Source: Burkholderia vietnamiensis LMG 10929 (lineage in GTDB: Bacteria > Pseudomonadota > Gammaproteobacteria > Burkholderiales > Burkholderiaceae). From it: DNA of 64,000 bases. Shown here one piece after another: positions 17,487 to 26,700 of the stretch; the first letter of the stretch is position 1; every line of letters starts with the position of its first letter. Below the pieces are notes generated by a model. The model was not told the origin of the DNA, ran no database searches, and worked only from the letters and a program-made list of their open reading frames with translations. The stretch covers positions 868,001-932,000 of the forward strand of contig NZ_CP009632.1 of the NCBI RefSeq assembly GCF_000959445.1, written 5' to 3'. Made by a program: the position numbers and the translations under genes.

Positions 17487-17951
17487 TCACGTATCGATAC
17501 CTGCGCCGCGATCAAAACGCCGCAGCCACCGCCGGATCAGCATGACCGTCCCCGCGACGACGACCAGAATCGTCGCGCACAGCAACAGCACATAGCCGAC
17601 CAGATACCGGAATTCGGCGATGCGCTGCTGGAGTACCCACGTGCGGTACGACGCGACGTCGCTCGCGGCGTCCGGATACGACGCGCGATACACGAACAAC
17701 GGCATGCACAAGTCATTTTCCGGAAGCGGTGTGGTCAGCAGCGAGCCGGCCGGGCGCACGCCCACGCGCGCACATTCCGACGCGTTCATGCCGGCGACGA
17801 CACCTTCGCGTACAGGATGGTCGTAGATCGCACCGAGCCATGTGATGGCTGCCGACAGCAGCACGCAGAGACCGACGCAGCCGAGCCACCAGCGCAGCCG
17901 GGCGGGCGTAGCGGTATCGGCCTCCGTATCGGGATCGGGATCGCGCGTCAT
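17487..17951 (-). CDS. Predicted two-helix membrane protein
   Basis: The product has 154 residues. Two hydrophobic segments are clear: LRWWLGCVGLCVLLSAAITWLGAIY (about residues 20-44) and VGYVLLLCATILVVVAGTVMLI (about 118-140). Between them lies a soluble loop of some 70 residues with two cysteines, probably periplasmic. The C-terminal tail is basic. I do not recognise a family. It lies 78 bp downstream of the second CBS gene on the same strand and may be co-transcribed with it. Confidence 0.68.
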   Translation of the reverse strand: MTRDPDPDTEADTATPARLRWWLGCVGLCVLLSAAITWLGAIYDHPVREGVVAGMNASECARVGVRPAGSLLTTPLPENDLCMPLFVYRASYPDAASDVASYRTWVLQQRIAEFRYLVGYVLLLCATILVVVAGTVMLIRRWLRRFDRGAGIDT

Positions 17952-18029
17952 CGCATCGCGCACGCACGGTCGATGAGGCGCGCCGTTATCGAGCCGGCTG
18001 CTGCGCCGCACACCGCGCACCGTTCCCGC

Positions 18030-18479
18030 TCACCCACGCTGCTTCTCCTCGAAATACACCTGACGCGCAGCGACGAGACGCAATTCATCGAGCAGCGCCG
18101 CGGCCGCGCGCAGCATGTCGTCGAGCGACACGACACCGACCAGTTCCCCATCGGCGCCAACGACCGGCAAGCGACGCACGCCGTGCTGGCGCATCCGCTT
18201 CGCGAGCAACCAGATGTCGTCGTCGGCGTTCGCGAGCGCGACGGGCGCCGACATCACGTCGCCGACGAATAGCGCGCCGGGCGCCGCGTCGGCGCGTACC
18301 ACGGTCAGCACGATGTCCCGATCGGTGACCATCCCGACCGGCACGCGCCGCCCGTCCTGTTCGCTCACGACGACGAGATCGCCCGCGTGGGCGTCGCGCA
18401 TCATGGCGGCCGCCTCGACGACGGTAGCCTGCGTCGTACACGTGGCGACATCGCGGGTGCAAAGCATCGCGGCATTCAT
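18030..18479 (-). CDS. CBS-pair domain protein
   Basis: The product has 149 residues, again a bare CBS pair: CTRDVATCTTQATVVEAAAMM to GMVTDRDIVLTVV, then VMSAPVALANADDDIWLLA to RRLPVVGADGELVGVVSLDDML. It is a clear paralogue of the CBS protein at 15596-16045. GGGAGA precedes the ATG. An FNR-type box with two changed bases is centred 159 bp upstream, followed by a minus-strand TACCGT at 18604-18609, implying a leader of over 100 nt. Confidence 0.88.
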   Translation of the reverse strand: MNAAMLCTRDVATCTTQATVVEAAAMMRDAHAGDLVVVSEQDGRRVPVGMVTDRDIVLTVVRADAAPGALFVGDVMSAPVALANADDDIWLLAKRMRQHGVRRLPVVGADGELVGVVSLDDMLRAAAALLDELRLVAARQVYFEEKQRG

Positions 18480-18631
18480 GTCGATTCTCCCGTCAGCAGT
18501 TCAGCGCAACACCGGTCGATGCCCGTCGCGACGCACGACGCCCTGCTTCGGCTCGCTGTCGCATTGGATGGCCACCGGCTCGTGTCCGCATCGGATACGA
18601 ACAACGGTACATGCGGCGTCGCCGCCGCGGA

Positions 18632-18645
18632 TTGATGCTAGTCAG
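18632..18645. promoter_or_regulatory. FNR-type palindrome (TTGATGCTAGTCAG), CBS gene
   Basis: A two-mismatch copy of the regulon motif upstream of the CBS gene at 18479. Confidence 0.5.
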
Positions 18646-18823
18646 CGCGACACGGCGGCGTCGGAACGCGAAATCGTCGGGCGATTCGGCACATTCGCGA
18701 GCAACGCGCGCACGATCCCTGCCGCCTCGTCGACGTGCATGGGAAGACGGCACCCGACATGCCGACGCGGATCGCGATCGACATGCGGGAACGTCGATCT
18801 TCGCTCCGGCGTGCCGATCGACC

Positions 18824-18837
18824 TTGACGCAGGTCAT
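18824..18837. promoter_or_regulatory. FNR-type palindrome (TTGACGCAGGTCAT)
   Basis: A one-mismatch copy with no assigned gene; a 32-codon candidate frame starts 90 bp away on the minus strand. Confidence 0.5.
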
Positions 18838-18970
18838 CCGGCGAGCTTCGGCGATCGAAGCAATCGAAGCGGTCAACGACGGATCCGACGCGACGACAGC
18901 CGAGCACTGCGGCGATGCAGCATGCCGATTCGGCTGAACGTCGCCGCGAAAAATCGGATGAATCGCTGCG

Positions 18971-18984
18971 TTGAGCGGCATCAA
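18971..18984. promoter_or_regulatory. FNR-type palindrome (TTGAGCGGCATCAA)
   Basis: A variant copy centred 62 bp upstream of the small gene at 19040. Confidence 0.5.
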
Positions 18985-19039
18985 GACACGACCGCGTCGC
19001 GAGGCTCAGCATGCACCGGTCAACCTCGGGAGACCACGA

Positions 19040-19255
19040 ATGAACTGGTACTGCGACGTCGAACGCGAGCTGTCCCATATCGAAGGTTCCATTCGTCTGC
19101 TCGAGCAGACACGCTCCTACTTCCCGAGCAGCGCATCCGTGAGCGATCCCGCGTACTGGCGCGCGAGACTGAACGCGGTCAGGGAGACCGTCGAGCGCAA
19201 TAATGCGCTGCTGCGCCGCACCGACGAGATCTTCGCGCTGCTCGACCGCCTTTGA
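19040..19255 (+). CDS. Small hypothetical protein, 71 residues
   Basis: MNWYCDVERELSHIEGSIRL continues into a mostly helical, charged protein ending RRTDEIFALLDRL. No family is recognised. CGGGAGACC lies at a good distance before the ATG, and an FNR-type box is centred 62 bp upstream, so it is likely a genuine small gene of the low-oxygen cluster rather than a chance frame. Confidence 0.7.
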   Translation: MNWYCDVERELSHIEGSIRLLEQTRSYFPSSASVSDPAYWRARLNAVRETVERNNALLRRTDEIFALLDRL

Positions 19256-19465
19256 GCGCGACGCGCGAGTCGATCACGGCGTCGCCGTCCGGCGTTTGCG
19301 CACCGCGCGTGCGCGCACCGCGAAAGCTGTGCGAAAGACACATGAAAGCCGGTATAGACGCACGGTGGAACGAAGCCGCCCCCGGCCCGACGCCGCCATC
19401 ACACGATTCGCGTCCCGGTCGACCGCGCCGACCATTCGCGCGCTCGCGATCGCGGATTCATGCGT

Positions 19466-19482
19466 CATTTATGCTATAAATG
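19466..19482. promoter_or_regulatory. 17-bp palindrome upstream of the Crp/Fnr-type regulator
   Basis: CATTTATGCTATAAATG has perfect 7-bp arms around a 3-bp centre and lies about 60 bp before the regulator start in an otherwise GC-rich promoter. It also contains a TATAAA -10-like element, so a bound repressor would block the promoter. Autoregulation is a reasonable guess. Confidence 0.55.
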
Positions 19483-19541
19483 GGCGCCTGATCCGATCCC
19501 CTGTTGCCCTCGCGACGGGACTGCGTCGCAGGCTGAACATC

Positions 19542-20558
19542 GTGCACGACTGGTATGCATTATTCGACGAAGTAAAGAAGCTGGGCGGCTATCCCAGCGA
19601 CGCCCAACTCGCGGAGGCGCTCGCGTTGACCCGCGCCCAGATATCCGCGTGGCGCACCGGTAAGAGCGACCTCGGCACGCTGTCGAAGCTGCGCATCCTC
19701 GATGCGCTCGGTCAGGACGACGTGCGCTCCGCGGTCCTGAGTCTCCTGCCGGAAAGCAACCGCGACATCCTGATCCGTCAGCATCTCGAACTCGTCGCGC
19801 GCGTGGCGCAAGGCACGCAGTCCGATCGCGGCAGTCGCGACGGCGCGCGCGCAACCGGTGCCGCGCCTTCGGACAACCGGCTGCTGCGTGCGCTGCCGGC
19901 CGACGAACTCGACCGGCTAGCACCGCATCTCGTACCGGTCGATCTCGCGCCCGGACAAGTGCTCCACAAGCAAGGCGACAGCCTGAGCCACCTGTATCTG
20001 CCGACTACCGCGGCCTGCGTCGTCTTCCATTCCACGAAAGCGAGCGCACCGCTCGGCCTGGCCATGATCGGCAACGACGGGCTCGTGGGCTTGTCCGCAT
20101 GTATCGGCGAGCCGCGCGCGGCCAACCGCGTGGTCGTCCAGGGCGCGGGCCATGCATACCGGCTCGACGCCGACGTCGCCAAACAGGAATTCTCGCTCGG
20201 CGGCACGTTCCAGCGACTGCTGCTGCGCTATACGCAGGCATTGCTCGCGCAGATGTCGCAACTCACCGTGTGCGGGCATCACCATTCGCCGCTGGAGCAG
20301 CTGTGCCGCTGGCTGCTGCAAACGCTCGACCGGCTGGACGGCAACGCGATCCAGTTCAGCAGGAAAGTCTTTCCGGGGGTGCTGGCGTTCGACGGCGCGC
20401 TCGCCCGCAATACGCTGCGCAAACTGGAGACCGACGGCGCGATCCGCTATCGTCCCGGCCTCATCACGATCGTCGATCGCGACGCGATCGAGCACCACGC
20501 GTGCGAGTGCCACCGCATCCTGTGTCGCAACGACGCACGCGTGTTCGCCACGCGCTGA
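19542..20558 (+). CDS. Hybrid regulator: N-terminal HTH fused to Crp/Fnr-type domain
   Basis: With a GTG start the product has 338 residues. Residues about 1-80 resemble a Cro/C1-like or DUF3693-type helix-turn-helix (PSDAQLAEALALTRAQISAWRTGKSDLG). After a linker comes a cyclic-nucleotide-binding-type beta barrel (RLLRALPADELDRLAPHLVPVDLAPGQVLHKQGD, IGNDGLVGLSACIGE) and a C-terminal Crp-like winged helix (QLCRWLLQTLDRLDG, NTLRKLETDGAIRYRPGLITIVDR). The N-terminal cysteine cluster that holds FNR's iron-sulphur centre is absent. No upstream ATG is in frame; the upstream codons look non-coding. It is the only Crp/Fnr protein in the window and lies within the boxed cluster. Confidence 0.85.
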   Translation: MHDWYALFDEVKKLGGYPSDAQLAEALALTRAQISAWRTGKSDLGTLSKLRILDALGQDDVRSAVLSLLPESNRDILIRQHLELVARVAQGTQSDRGSRDGARATGAAPSDNRLLRALPADELDRLAPHLVPVDLAPGQVLHKQGDSLSHLYLPTTAACVVFHSTKASAPLGLAMIGNDGLVGLSACIGEPRAANRVVVQGAGHAYRLDADVAKQEFSLGGTFQRLLLRYTQALLAQMSQLTVCGHHHSPLEQLCRWLLQTLDRLDGNAIQFSRKVFPGVLAFDGALARNTLRKLETDGAIRYRPGLITIVDRDAIEHHACECHRILCRNDARVFATR

Positions 20559-20577
20559 CCCAAGACGGAAAACGCGT

Positions 20578-20904
20578 TCAGGCGGGCGGCGTGTCGCGCA
20601 CCGCACTGTGCCCGCGTGCCGCGAACACCGCGTCGATGATCTGCTGCAACCGCATCAGGCAGCCTTGAGCATCGCCCGGGGAGTTCAGTTCGAGCGCTTC
20701 GAGCACGTTGACGATGCCGGCCAGAAACGCGTCCCCGACCGGATCCTCGCGGCCGCACGCGCGCAGGTACTCGGCGCGCCCATACAGCGCACAGATGAAA
20801 TCGACCTGATGGGCCGCAAACGATTCATCGTCCTGCGCGTCGACCTCGAAACGCTCGTGCGCGTGTCCCTGCAGCGCGATGGGCAGACGAAAAAACATGT
20901 TCAT
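20578..20904 (-). CDS. Hypothetical protein, 108 residues
   Basis: The product begins MNMFFRLPIALQGHAHERFEV and is acidic and helical in the middle (AHQVDFICALYGRAEYLRACG, IVNVLEALELNS). I do not recognise a family. GAGG is nine bases before the ATG. It converges with the Crp/Fnr-type gene (20 bp between stops) and is divergent from the histidine kinase gene, sharing a 154-bp promoter region with it. Confidence 0.65.
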   Translation of the reverse strand: MNMFFRLPIALQGHAHERFEVDAQDDESFAAHQVDFICALYGRAEYLRACGREDPVGDAFLAGIVNVLEALELNSPGDAQGCLMRLQQIIDAVFAARGHSAVRDTPPA

Positions 20905-21024
20905 ACCACTGGCCTCGAATGAGAAGGGACCGCTAGGCCGGAGCGCCTGCGACACCCCTCTCTGCCATTGAAACTTTCGCCGGACCCCGCCGGCTCGCCA
21001 TTTTTCTTCCGCGGCGATCCCTTC

Positions 21025-21040
21025 GTCAAGTATATTTGAC
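21025..21040. promoter_or_regulatory. Reverse-ordered palindrome GTCAAGTATATTTGAC in kinase promoter
   Basis: The half-sites GTCAA and TTGAC occur in the opposite order to the cluster's main motif, 6 bp apart, in an AT-rich patch ending 19 bp before the histidine kinase ATG. It may be an operator, or the TTGAC may be part of a -35 element. Confidence 0.4.
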
Positions 21041-21058
21041 ACTCGGAGACTCGCGAAG

Positions 21059-22450
21059 ATGATGCACAACGATTCGATGGACGTATTGACCGTCGCCGGG
21101 CTGTTCGTCACGCTCGGAACCTGGGCCTGGGTTTTCTGCAAAATGCAGCGCGTCGCCGCCACGGACCATCAGACGAATGCCGCGTGCGATACGCCCGTCG
21201 CGTCCAGCAATCGCGATCACGTCGTTCTGTTCAATCCGGCAGCCGAACGCATGGTCGGACGCAGCGCGCGCATGCCGGCCCACCCTACCATCGCGACGTG
21301 TCGATCCGCTGAAACAGAGCACGCGCGCCGTATCGAACCGGACTCGGCACCGCTCGCAAACGCCGCCGGCATCGCGACGTGCGTTCGCGCCATCGACGCA
21401 TCGCCGGCGCGCGCCGCGCACCCGCGCGCATGTGCCGAACACAACCCCGTTGCGACGTGGCTGATGCGCGACGGCGTGATCGTCGGGGTGAACGACGCAT
21501 GCCTCGCGCTGCTCGGCGCGCTCGCGCCGGCAGACGTGATCGCCACAGCGGCATCCGCGTGGCTCGACGCGGACGGCCTGAAAGGCGTGCGTCGACAACT
21601 GGCGATGGCGCCAGTCGCGCCGCACGGGCGGACCGAGCCGACGGCTGGCGTCCTCACGCGCCGCGACGGTCGGACCCGCGACGTCGACGTGTTGGCGACC
21701 GTATCGAGCGACGCAGTTCATGCGCCGGTGCTGTTGACGTTCCACGACGTCACGCGCCGCAATGCGACCGAGCGCGAGCTGCGCGAATCGCGCCATGCGT
21801 TGCGCGAGCTCGCGCGCGGCGTGCAGCGTGAGCGCGAGGCCGAATTCGCACGCGTTGCCCGCGAGCTTCACGAAGGGCTCGCACAACCGCTCGACGCGTT
21901 GAAGATCGAGATCGCCGCGCTGAACGCACGTTATGCGCAGCTGATGCAGCGAGACGGAACCGCGGACGAAGCCAGCCGGAAGATCGACGCGCATCTGGAC
22001 CATCTCGCCGCGCACGTGCGGCAACTTACCGCCGACCTCAGGCCGCCGATGCTCGACGAGTTCGGGCTCGCCGCCACGCTCGAGTGGCTCGCGCAGGATC
22101 TGTTCGCCCGATACGGCGTGAAGATCGACACCGACCTCAGCGCGACCGTGGTGGACGATGCGGCCGCGTCGGTGCTTTATCGGATCGCACGCGATGCGCT
22201 CGAATCCGCGCGGCTGCGCGTGCCCGTTGCGCGCATCGGCGTGCAGTTGCGGCAGGCCAGCGGTTTCGTCAGGTTGACGATCCGGGAGGACGGCGCGCTC
22301 GACGACGCCTTCGTCGACCGGCAGCGCCCTCCGGCGCTGTTCGCGATACGCGAGCAGGTCGCGACGATCGGCGGCGACGCCGACTGGAAGACGCTCGCCA
22401 CGGGCGGGCAGGAACTCGTCGTGCACTTGTCGTCGTTGTCGCGCCGCTAG
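21059..22450 (+). CDS. PAS-domain sensor histidine kinase (HisKA_3 type)
   Basis: The product has 463 residues. A single N-terminal hydrophobic segment (VLTVAGLFVTLGTWAWVF) anchors it. A PAS-like region includes PVATWLMRDGVIVGVNDACLALLG and the PAC-like LLTFHDVTRR. The phospho-acceptor block is FARVARELHEGLAQPLDALKIEI with His271, typical of NarL/FixJ-partner kinases. The ATPase region is present but its N- and G-boxes are not clear. No response regulator gene is adjacent, so the kinase is an orphan here; the receiver-AraC protein at 28.1 kb is one possible partner. GGAG precedes the start at a long spacing. Confidence 0.82.
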   Translation: MMHNDSMDVLTVAGLFVTLGTWAWVFCKMQRVAATDHQTNAACDTPVASSNRDHVVLFNPAAERMVGRSARMPAHPTIATCRSAETEHARRIEPDSAPLANAAGIATCVRAIDASPARAAHPRACAEHNPVATWLMRDGVIVGVNDACLALLGALAPADVIATAASAWLDADGLKGVRRQLAMAPVAPHGRTEPTAGVLTRRDGRTRDVDVLATVSSDAVHAPVLLTFHDVTRRNATERELRESRHALRELARGVQREREAEFARVARELHEGLAQPLDALKIEIAALNARYAQLMQRDGTADEASRKIDAHLDHLAAHVRQLTADLRPPMLDEFGLAATLEWLAQDLFARYGVKIDTDLSATVVDDAAASVLYRIARDALESARLRVPVARIGVQLRQASGFVRLTIREDGALDDAFVDRQRPPALFAIREQVATIGGDADWKTLATGGQELVVHLSSLSRR

Positions 22451-22535
22451 CGCACACCGGAGGCCGTTCATGACGGTGAGGCGAGCGTAGCGGCAGTTGC
22501 GCGTTCGACCGCTGCGCGCACGTCGCCTTCGTCGA

Positions 22536-23426
22536 TCATTGGGCCGGCCGATCGCTGCGCGTGACGAGATTCGTCTTCAGCGCCGCGCTCATCGGCATGT
22601 CGAGATTCGCGCCGCGCGGCGGAATCGGCGATTCGAACCACTTCGCATAGAGCCGCGCGAACTCACCGCTTCCGATGAGCCGCGTGAGCGTGCCGTCGAT
22701 GAGCCGCTTGAACGCCGGATCGTCCTTGCGCACCATGCATGCGTAAGGCTCGACCTGCAGCGCGTCGCCGGCGACGACCCAACTGCCGGGATCGTCGGCA
22801 TTCGCCCGCAGTCCGTACAGCAGAACGTCGTCGAGCGCGAGCGCGGCGGCCTTGTCGGTCGCGACCATCTGCAGTGCATCCGCATAGTCCTTCGCGAGCA
22901 CCACGTCGGCATCGATGTGCCGCGCGGCGAGTTCGCGCCGCAACGTCTTCTCGTTCGTGCTTCCGGCAACCGTCGCGACGGCCTGGTGCGCAAGGTCCGC
23001 GTAGTCGCCGATGTGCGACGCGCGCTTCGCCATCAGCCGCGTGCCGGCATAAAAGTAGTTGATCGAGAACGCGACGTCCTTGCCGCGCGCCGACGTATTG
23101 GTCGTCGATCCGCATTCGAGGTCGTAGCTGCCGTCGACCAGCAGCGGAATGCGGTTCTGTCCGGTCACCGGCACGTAGGCGACCCGCAGGTCGGGCCTGC
23201 GCAGCGTCTTGCGGACGTCGTCGACGACGGCCTCGGTCACGTCGACCGAAAAGCCGACGGCCTTGTGCGGCGTCAGCAGATAGCTGAACGGCACCGCGGC
23301 TTCGCGGTACGACACGACGATCCGGCCGGACCGCGAAATCTTGTCGAGCGTCTGCGCGCATGCGGCCGTCGACGCGACGCACGCCGCGAGCAATGTGGCG
23401 AGCACGGCAAAGGACCGATGTCTCAT
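22536..23426 (-). CDS. Amino-acid ABC transporter periplasmic binding protein (SBP_bac_3)
   Basis: The product has 296 residues with a signal peptide ending near residue 24 (ACVASTAACAQ). The mature part reads TLDKISRSGRIVVSYREAAVPFSYL, VDVTEAVVDDVRKTL and DLECGSTTNTSARGKDVAFSINYFYAGTRLM, all typical of GltI/HisJ-type binding proteins for polar amino acids. No permease or ATPase genes flank it, so it may work with a transporter elsewhere or act as a sensor. AAAGGGGGAG precedes the ATG. A perfect FNR-type box lies upstream with TACAGT at 23543-23548. Confidence 0.88.
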   Translation of the reverse strand: MRHRSFAVLATLLAACVASTAACAQTLDKISRSGRIVVSYREAAVPFSYLLTPHKAVGFSVDVTEAVVDDVRKTLRRPDLRVAYVPVTGQNRIPLLVDGSYDLECGSTTNTSARGKDVAFSINYFYAGTRLMAKRASHIGDYADLAHQAVATVAGSTNEKTLRRELAARHIDADVVLAKDYADALQMVATDKAAALALDDVLLYGLRANADDPGSWVVAGDALQVEPYACMVRKDDPAFKRLIDGTLTRLIGSGEFARLYAKWFESPIPPRGANLDMPMSAALKTNLVTRSDRPAQ

Positions 23427-23569
23427 GACTCCCCCTTTCCACGATGGGCACCCCGCGGGCGCGGTGTCGCGAGCCGTCGCGGCCACGGGCGGAACGCATT
23501 CCGCATCCGTCGCCGCGCGTGTTCGAGACCCGACGTGAATTCACTGTAGGCGCCGCCCCTCGCGTGCCC

Positions 23570-23583
23570 TTGACGCAAGTCAA
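23570..23583. promoter_or_regulatory. FNR-type palindrome (TTGACGCAAGTCAA), binding-protein gene
   Basis: Perfect TTGAC-N4-GTCAA, the rightmost of the eleven copies. A minus-strand TACAGT lies about 31 bp from its centre, the same geometry as at the nitroreductase and CBS promoters. Confidence 0.77.
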
Positions 23584-23640
23584 CGGCGCGGCGGCGCCAT
23601 GGCGCAGGGCCGTCCGGATTTTCCCGATCGACAATGCAAA

Positions 23641-23671
23641 CGGCCCGAGGTCGATCGACGACCTCGGGCCG
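23641..23671 (-). terminator. Terminator of the trimeric autotransporter gene
   Basis: A perfect 13-bp GC-rich stem (23641-23653 with 23659-23671) closes a 5-nt loop, 63 bp after the autotransporter stop. On the minus strand it is followed by TTTGCATT, a weak T-tract. Confidence 0.75.
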
Positions 23672-23733
23672 CGCACGCGCCGGGCATCCCGCCTGCCCGC
23701 CGCGCGCCGCCGTTCAACGGGCTCGCGCCCGCA

Positions 23734-26700
23734 TCAGAACTGGTAGCCGGCGCCCACGACCGCACCGAAGTCGGAGCGCGTATTGCCCGTCACCGACGCC
23801 TTGACGACCCAGCGGTTGCTCTCCGTCACGTACGAATAACCGGCCGCGAACCCTTGCTGCCCGTGATAGTTTGACGTCGCCGCCGACACCATCGAGCGGC
23901 CCGCGCCGGTCGGCTGCGGCAAGCCGGCCACGGCCATCGCCGAGGCAACGCCGCCGTACATGTCTTTCTTCAGATCGTTGAACGCGTTGTACACCTGTCC
24001 GACGCGCTGATCGGTGTAGCCCTTCGCCTGCGTCGACGCAGCGTTCAGGTTGTCGTTCAGCTGCTGCACGTTCACCGCGTCGGTCGGCGCCGTGCCGGCC
24101 GCGACGTTGGTGATCTGCCGCTCGTTGCCCTGCGCGCCGACCGAGAACGAATTGTCGCGATCGGCCACCGAGCCCTGCCCGACCGCCACCGCGTTCTTGC
24201 CGGTCGCGGTCGCCGTCGAGCCGATCGAACCGGCATCGGCGCGCGCGATCCACGTGGTGTTCGCATCGGTCGCCGCCGCACGGATCCGGTCGTTGGCCGC
24301 CGCGGTGTTCAGCGCGCTGTTGAACTGCGCCATGTTGACCGCGTCGTTCGCGTTCACGCCGGCCGCGACGCCGCTCAGCACGCGGTCGCCCGACGTGCCG
24401 GCGAAGTTCACGCTCGTGCCGCCCGAGTCCTTGCCAACCGTGATCGCGCCGTTCGCGTCCTGCTGTTGCACGAGCCCGGCCCGGCCGTTCGCGATGTTGG
24501 TCACGTTGCTCTGCAGGTTCGAGATGTCGGTCGTGTTCTGTGCGACCTGCTGGTTCGTCGCGTACAGTTGCGAGCCGTTCACCGCGTCGGTGCTGGTCGC
24601 ATTGAGCGCGCCGGCCTTCACGTTGGTGATGCGCGTGCCGCCCGCGCCGCCGAGCGTGATCGAGCTCTTCGACGCATCGTCGTACTGCACCGCGAGCGCG
24701 CCGAGCTGGTCGAGGTTCGACTGCACCGACTTCAGCTGCTTCACGTTCACCGCATCCGTATCGTCGGTGCCCGCCGCGACGTTCTTCAGCACGACCGCCG
24801 CGTTGGCGTTGCCGCCGACCAGCGACACCGAGTTCAGCCGGTTGCCGTTGCCGTCGACGTCGTACTTGACGACGTTCTTCACGGCCTCGCCGGTCTGGTT
24901 CGACACCTGGGTGATCTGCTGCTCGAGATCGGTCTTCACGCCGTACAGCTGGCCACCGTTGACCGCATCCGTGCTGCCGGCCGCGATCCGGCCGTCGGCG
25001 ACGTTGGTCAGCTGCGTCGGCGCGCCGTCGCGTGCGGCGCTGTAGGCGCCGAGCGTCGGGTCGAACTGCAGCGCGTCCTTCTGCAACCCGGCGATCGCGG
25101 TCGTATTGCCGGCGATATGGGTTTCGGCGTCGCCGAGGCGCGTTTCGTGATTCTCGAGCGTCGTCGTGTTGCTGCCGACGCGGCCGTCGAGGTTCGTCAG
25201 CGCGTCGCCGACGTTGTTGAACGCGTCGCCGCCGACCCGGTACGACGGCGCGCCGAGCGAGCCGTCGGCATTCGCCGTTGCACCGCCGCCGAGCGCGGCC
25301 GCCGTGGCGTCGGTCGCGCGGCGCAACTGCGCGCCGTTGACCGCGTCCGTGCTGCCGGCCGACACGCTGCCTTCCGCGACGTTGGTCACGCGCACCGGCA
25401 CGCCGCCGTTGCCCGCGCCGAGCGACACCTGGCGCTTGCTCGCATCGTCGTACTTCACCGCGAGCGCGTCGAGCTGGCTCGTGCCGTCGTGGATCGCCGC
25501 ATTCAGCTGGTCGACGTTCACCGCATCGGTGCCGTCTCGGCCGGCCGCGAGGTTGCCGATGCGCTGCGGCCCGTTGCCGCCGTGGCTCGCGTCATAGGTG
25601 CCGAGGCCCGCGTTCCATTGCAGCGCGTCCTGTTGCAGCGCGGCGATATTACCGGTGTTCACGTTCACCTGATCGCCGAGCTTCGTCACGCTGTTGCCGA
25701 CGTTGGCGATCGACTGGTTCAGCGTATCGGTCGCCTTGCCGAGCTGGCCGACGTTGACCGCGTCGTTCGCGGCCACGCCGTCCGCGACGTTGTGCAGCGT
25801 CGTGCCGTTCGGGCCGGCGAACGTGACCGAATCGAAGCCGCTCGCGCCGTCGTACTTCACGTTGCGCGCGTCGGCCGCCTGCAGGCCGCCGATGTTCGAC
25901 GCCGCGGTGCTCAGCGACGCGCTCAGGCCGGTCACGTTGTTCTGCAGGTTCGTGATGTTCCCGACCGCGGTCGACAGCGACGTCTGCAGCGGCGCGACGG
26001 TGCCCTTCAGTTGCCCGACGTTCACCGCGTCGGTATCGGCAACGCCGGCCGCGAGCCCGCTGATCGTCGTGCCGCTCGCGCCGTCGAGCGCGATCGCCGC
26101 ATGCGAATCGTCGGTGTATTTGACGACGTTCTGCGTCGCGGTGACGATGCTGGTGCTCAGGCTGTTGCCGACATTGGTCACGCGCTGGTCGACGCTGGCG
26201 ATCGACGTCGACAGCGTATTGCCGACGGAGGTCACGCGCGCATCGACGTTCGCGATGCCGGTGCTCAGCGTACCGTTGACGTTCTTCAGCTGCTCGACGT
26301 TCACCGCGTCCGTATCGGCCGCACCGGCCGCGACGTTGCGGATCTGCCGTTCATGGCCGACCGAACCGAACGACACCGCACCGCCGACCGGCGCGGCGGT
26401 GCCGCCGAACACGGGCGTACCGCCGTTGTTCGCGCCGATGCTGCCGGAGCCAATGGCCACCTGGTTGTTGTCGTTCGTCTGCGCGCCCGCGCCGATCGCG
26501 ACCGACTGCGTGCCGCCCGCACGTGTCTGCGTCGCCGCGTCGTAGGAAGCGCCGTTCGAGACGCCGTCGCTGGTGGTCGGATTCGCGCCGCCGATCGCAA
26601 TCGAACGATCGCCGCTCGCCAGCGCCGAGTGACCGAGCGCGATGGAGCTCGTGCCGTGCGCGTCGGCGACGTTGCCCAGCGCCATCGAGTAGTCGCCGAT

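Larger units (their letters stand above)
18480..19039. other. Intergenic region with three FNR-type boxes
   Basis: These 560 bp between the second CBS gene and a small plus-strand gene contain boxes at 18632, 18824 and 18971. A 32-codon minus-strand frame (18642-18740, MHVDEAAGIVRALLANV...) starts 90 bp from the middle box, the usual distance in this cluster, but it lacks a good ribosome-binding site, so I leave it as a candidate only. Confidence 0.4.
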
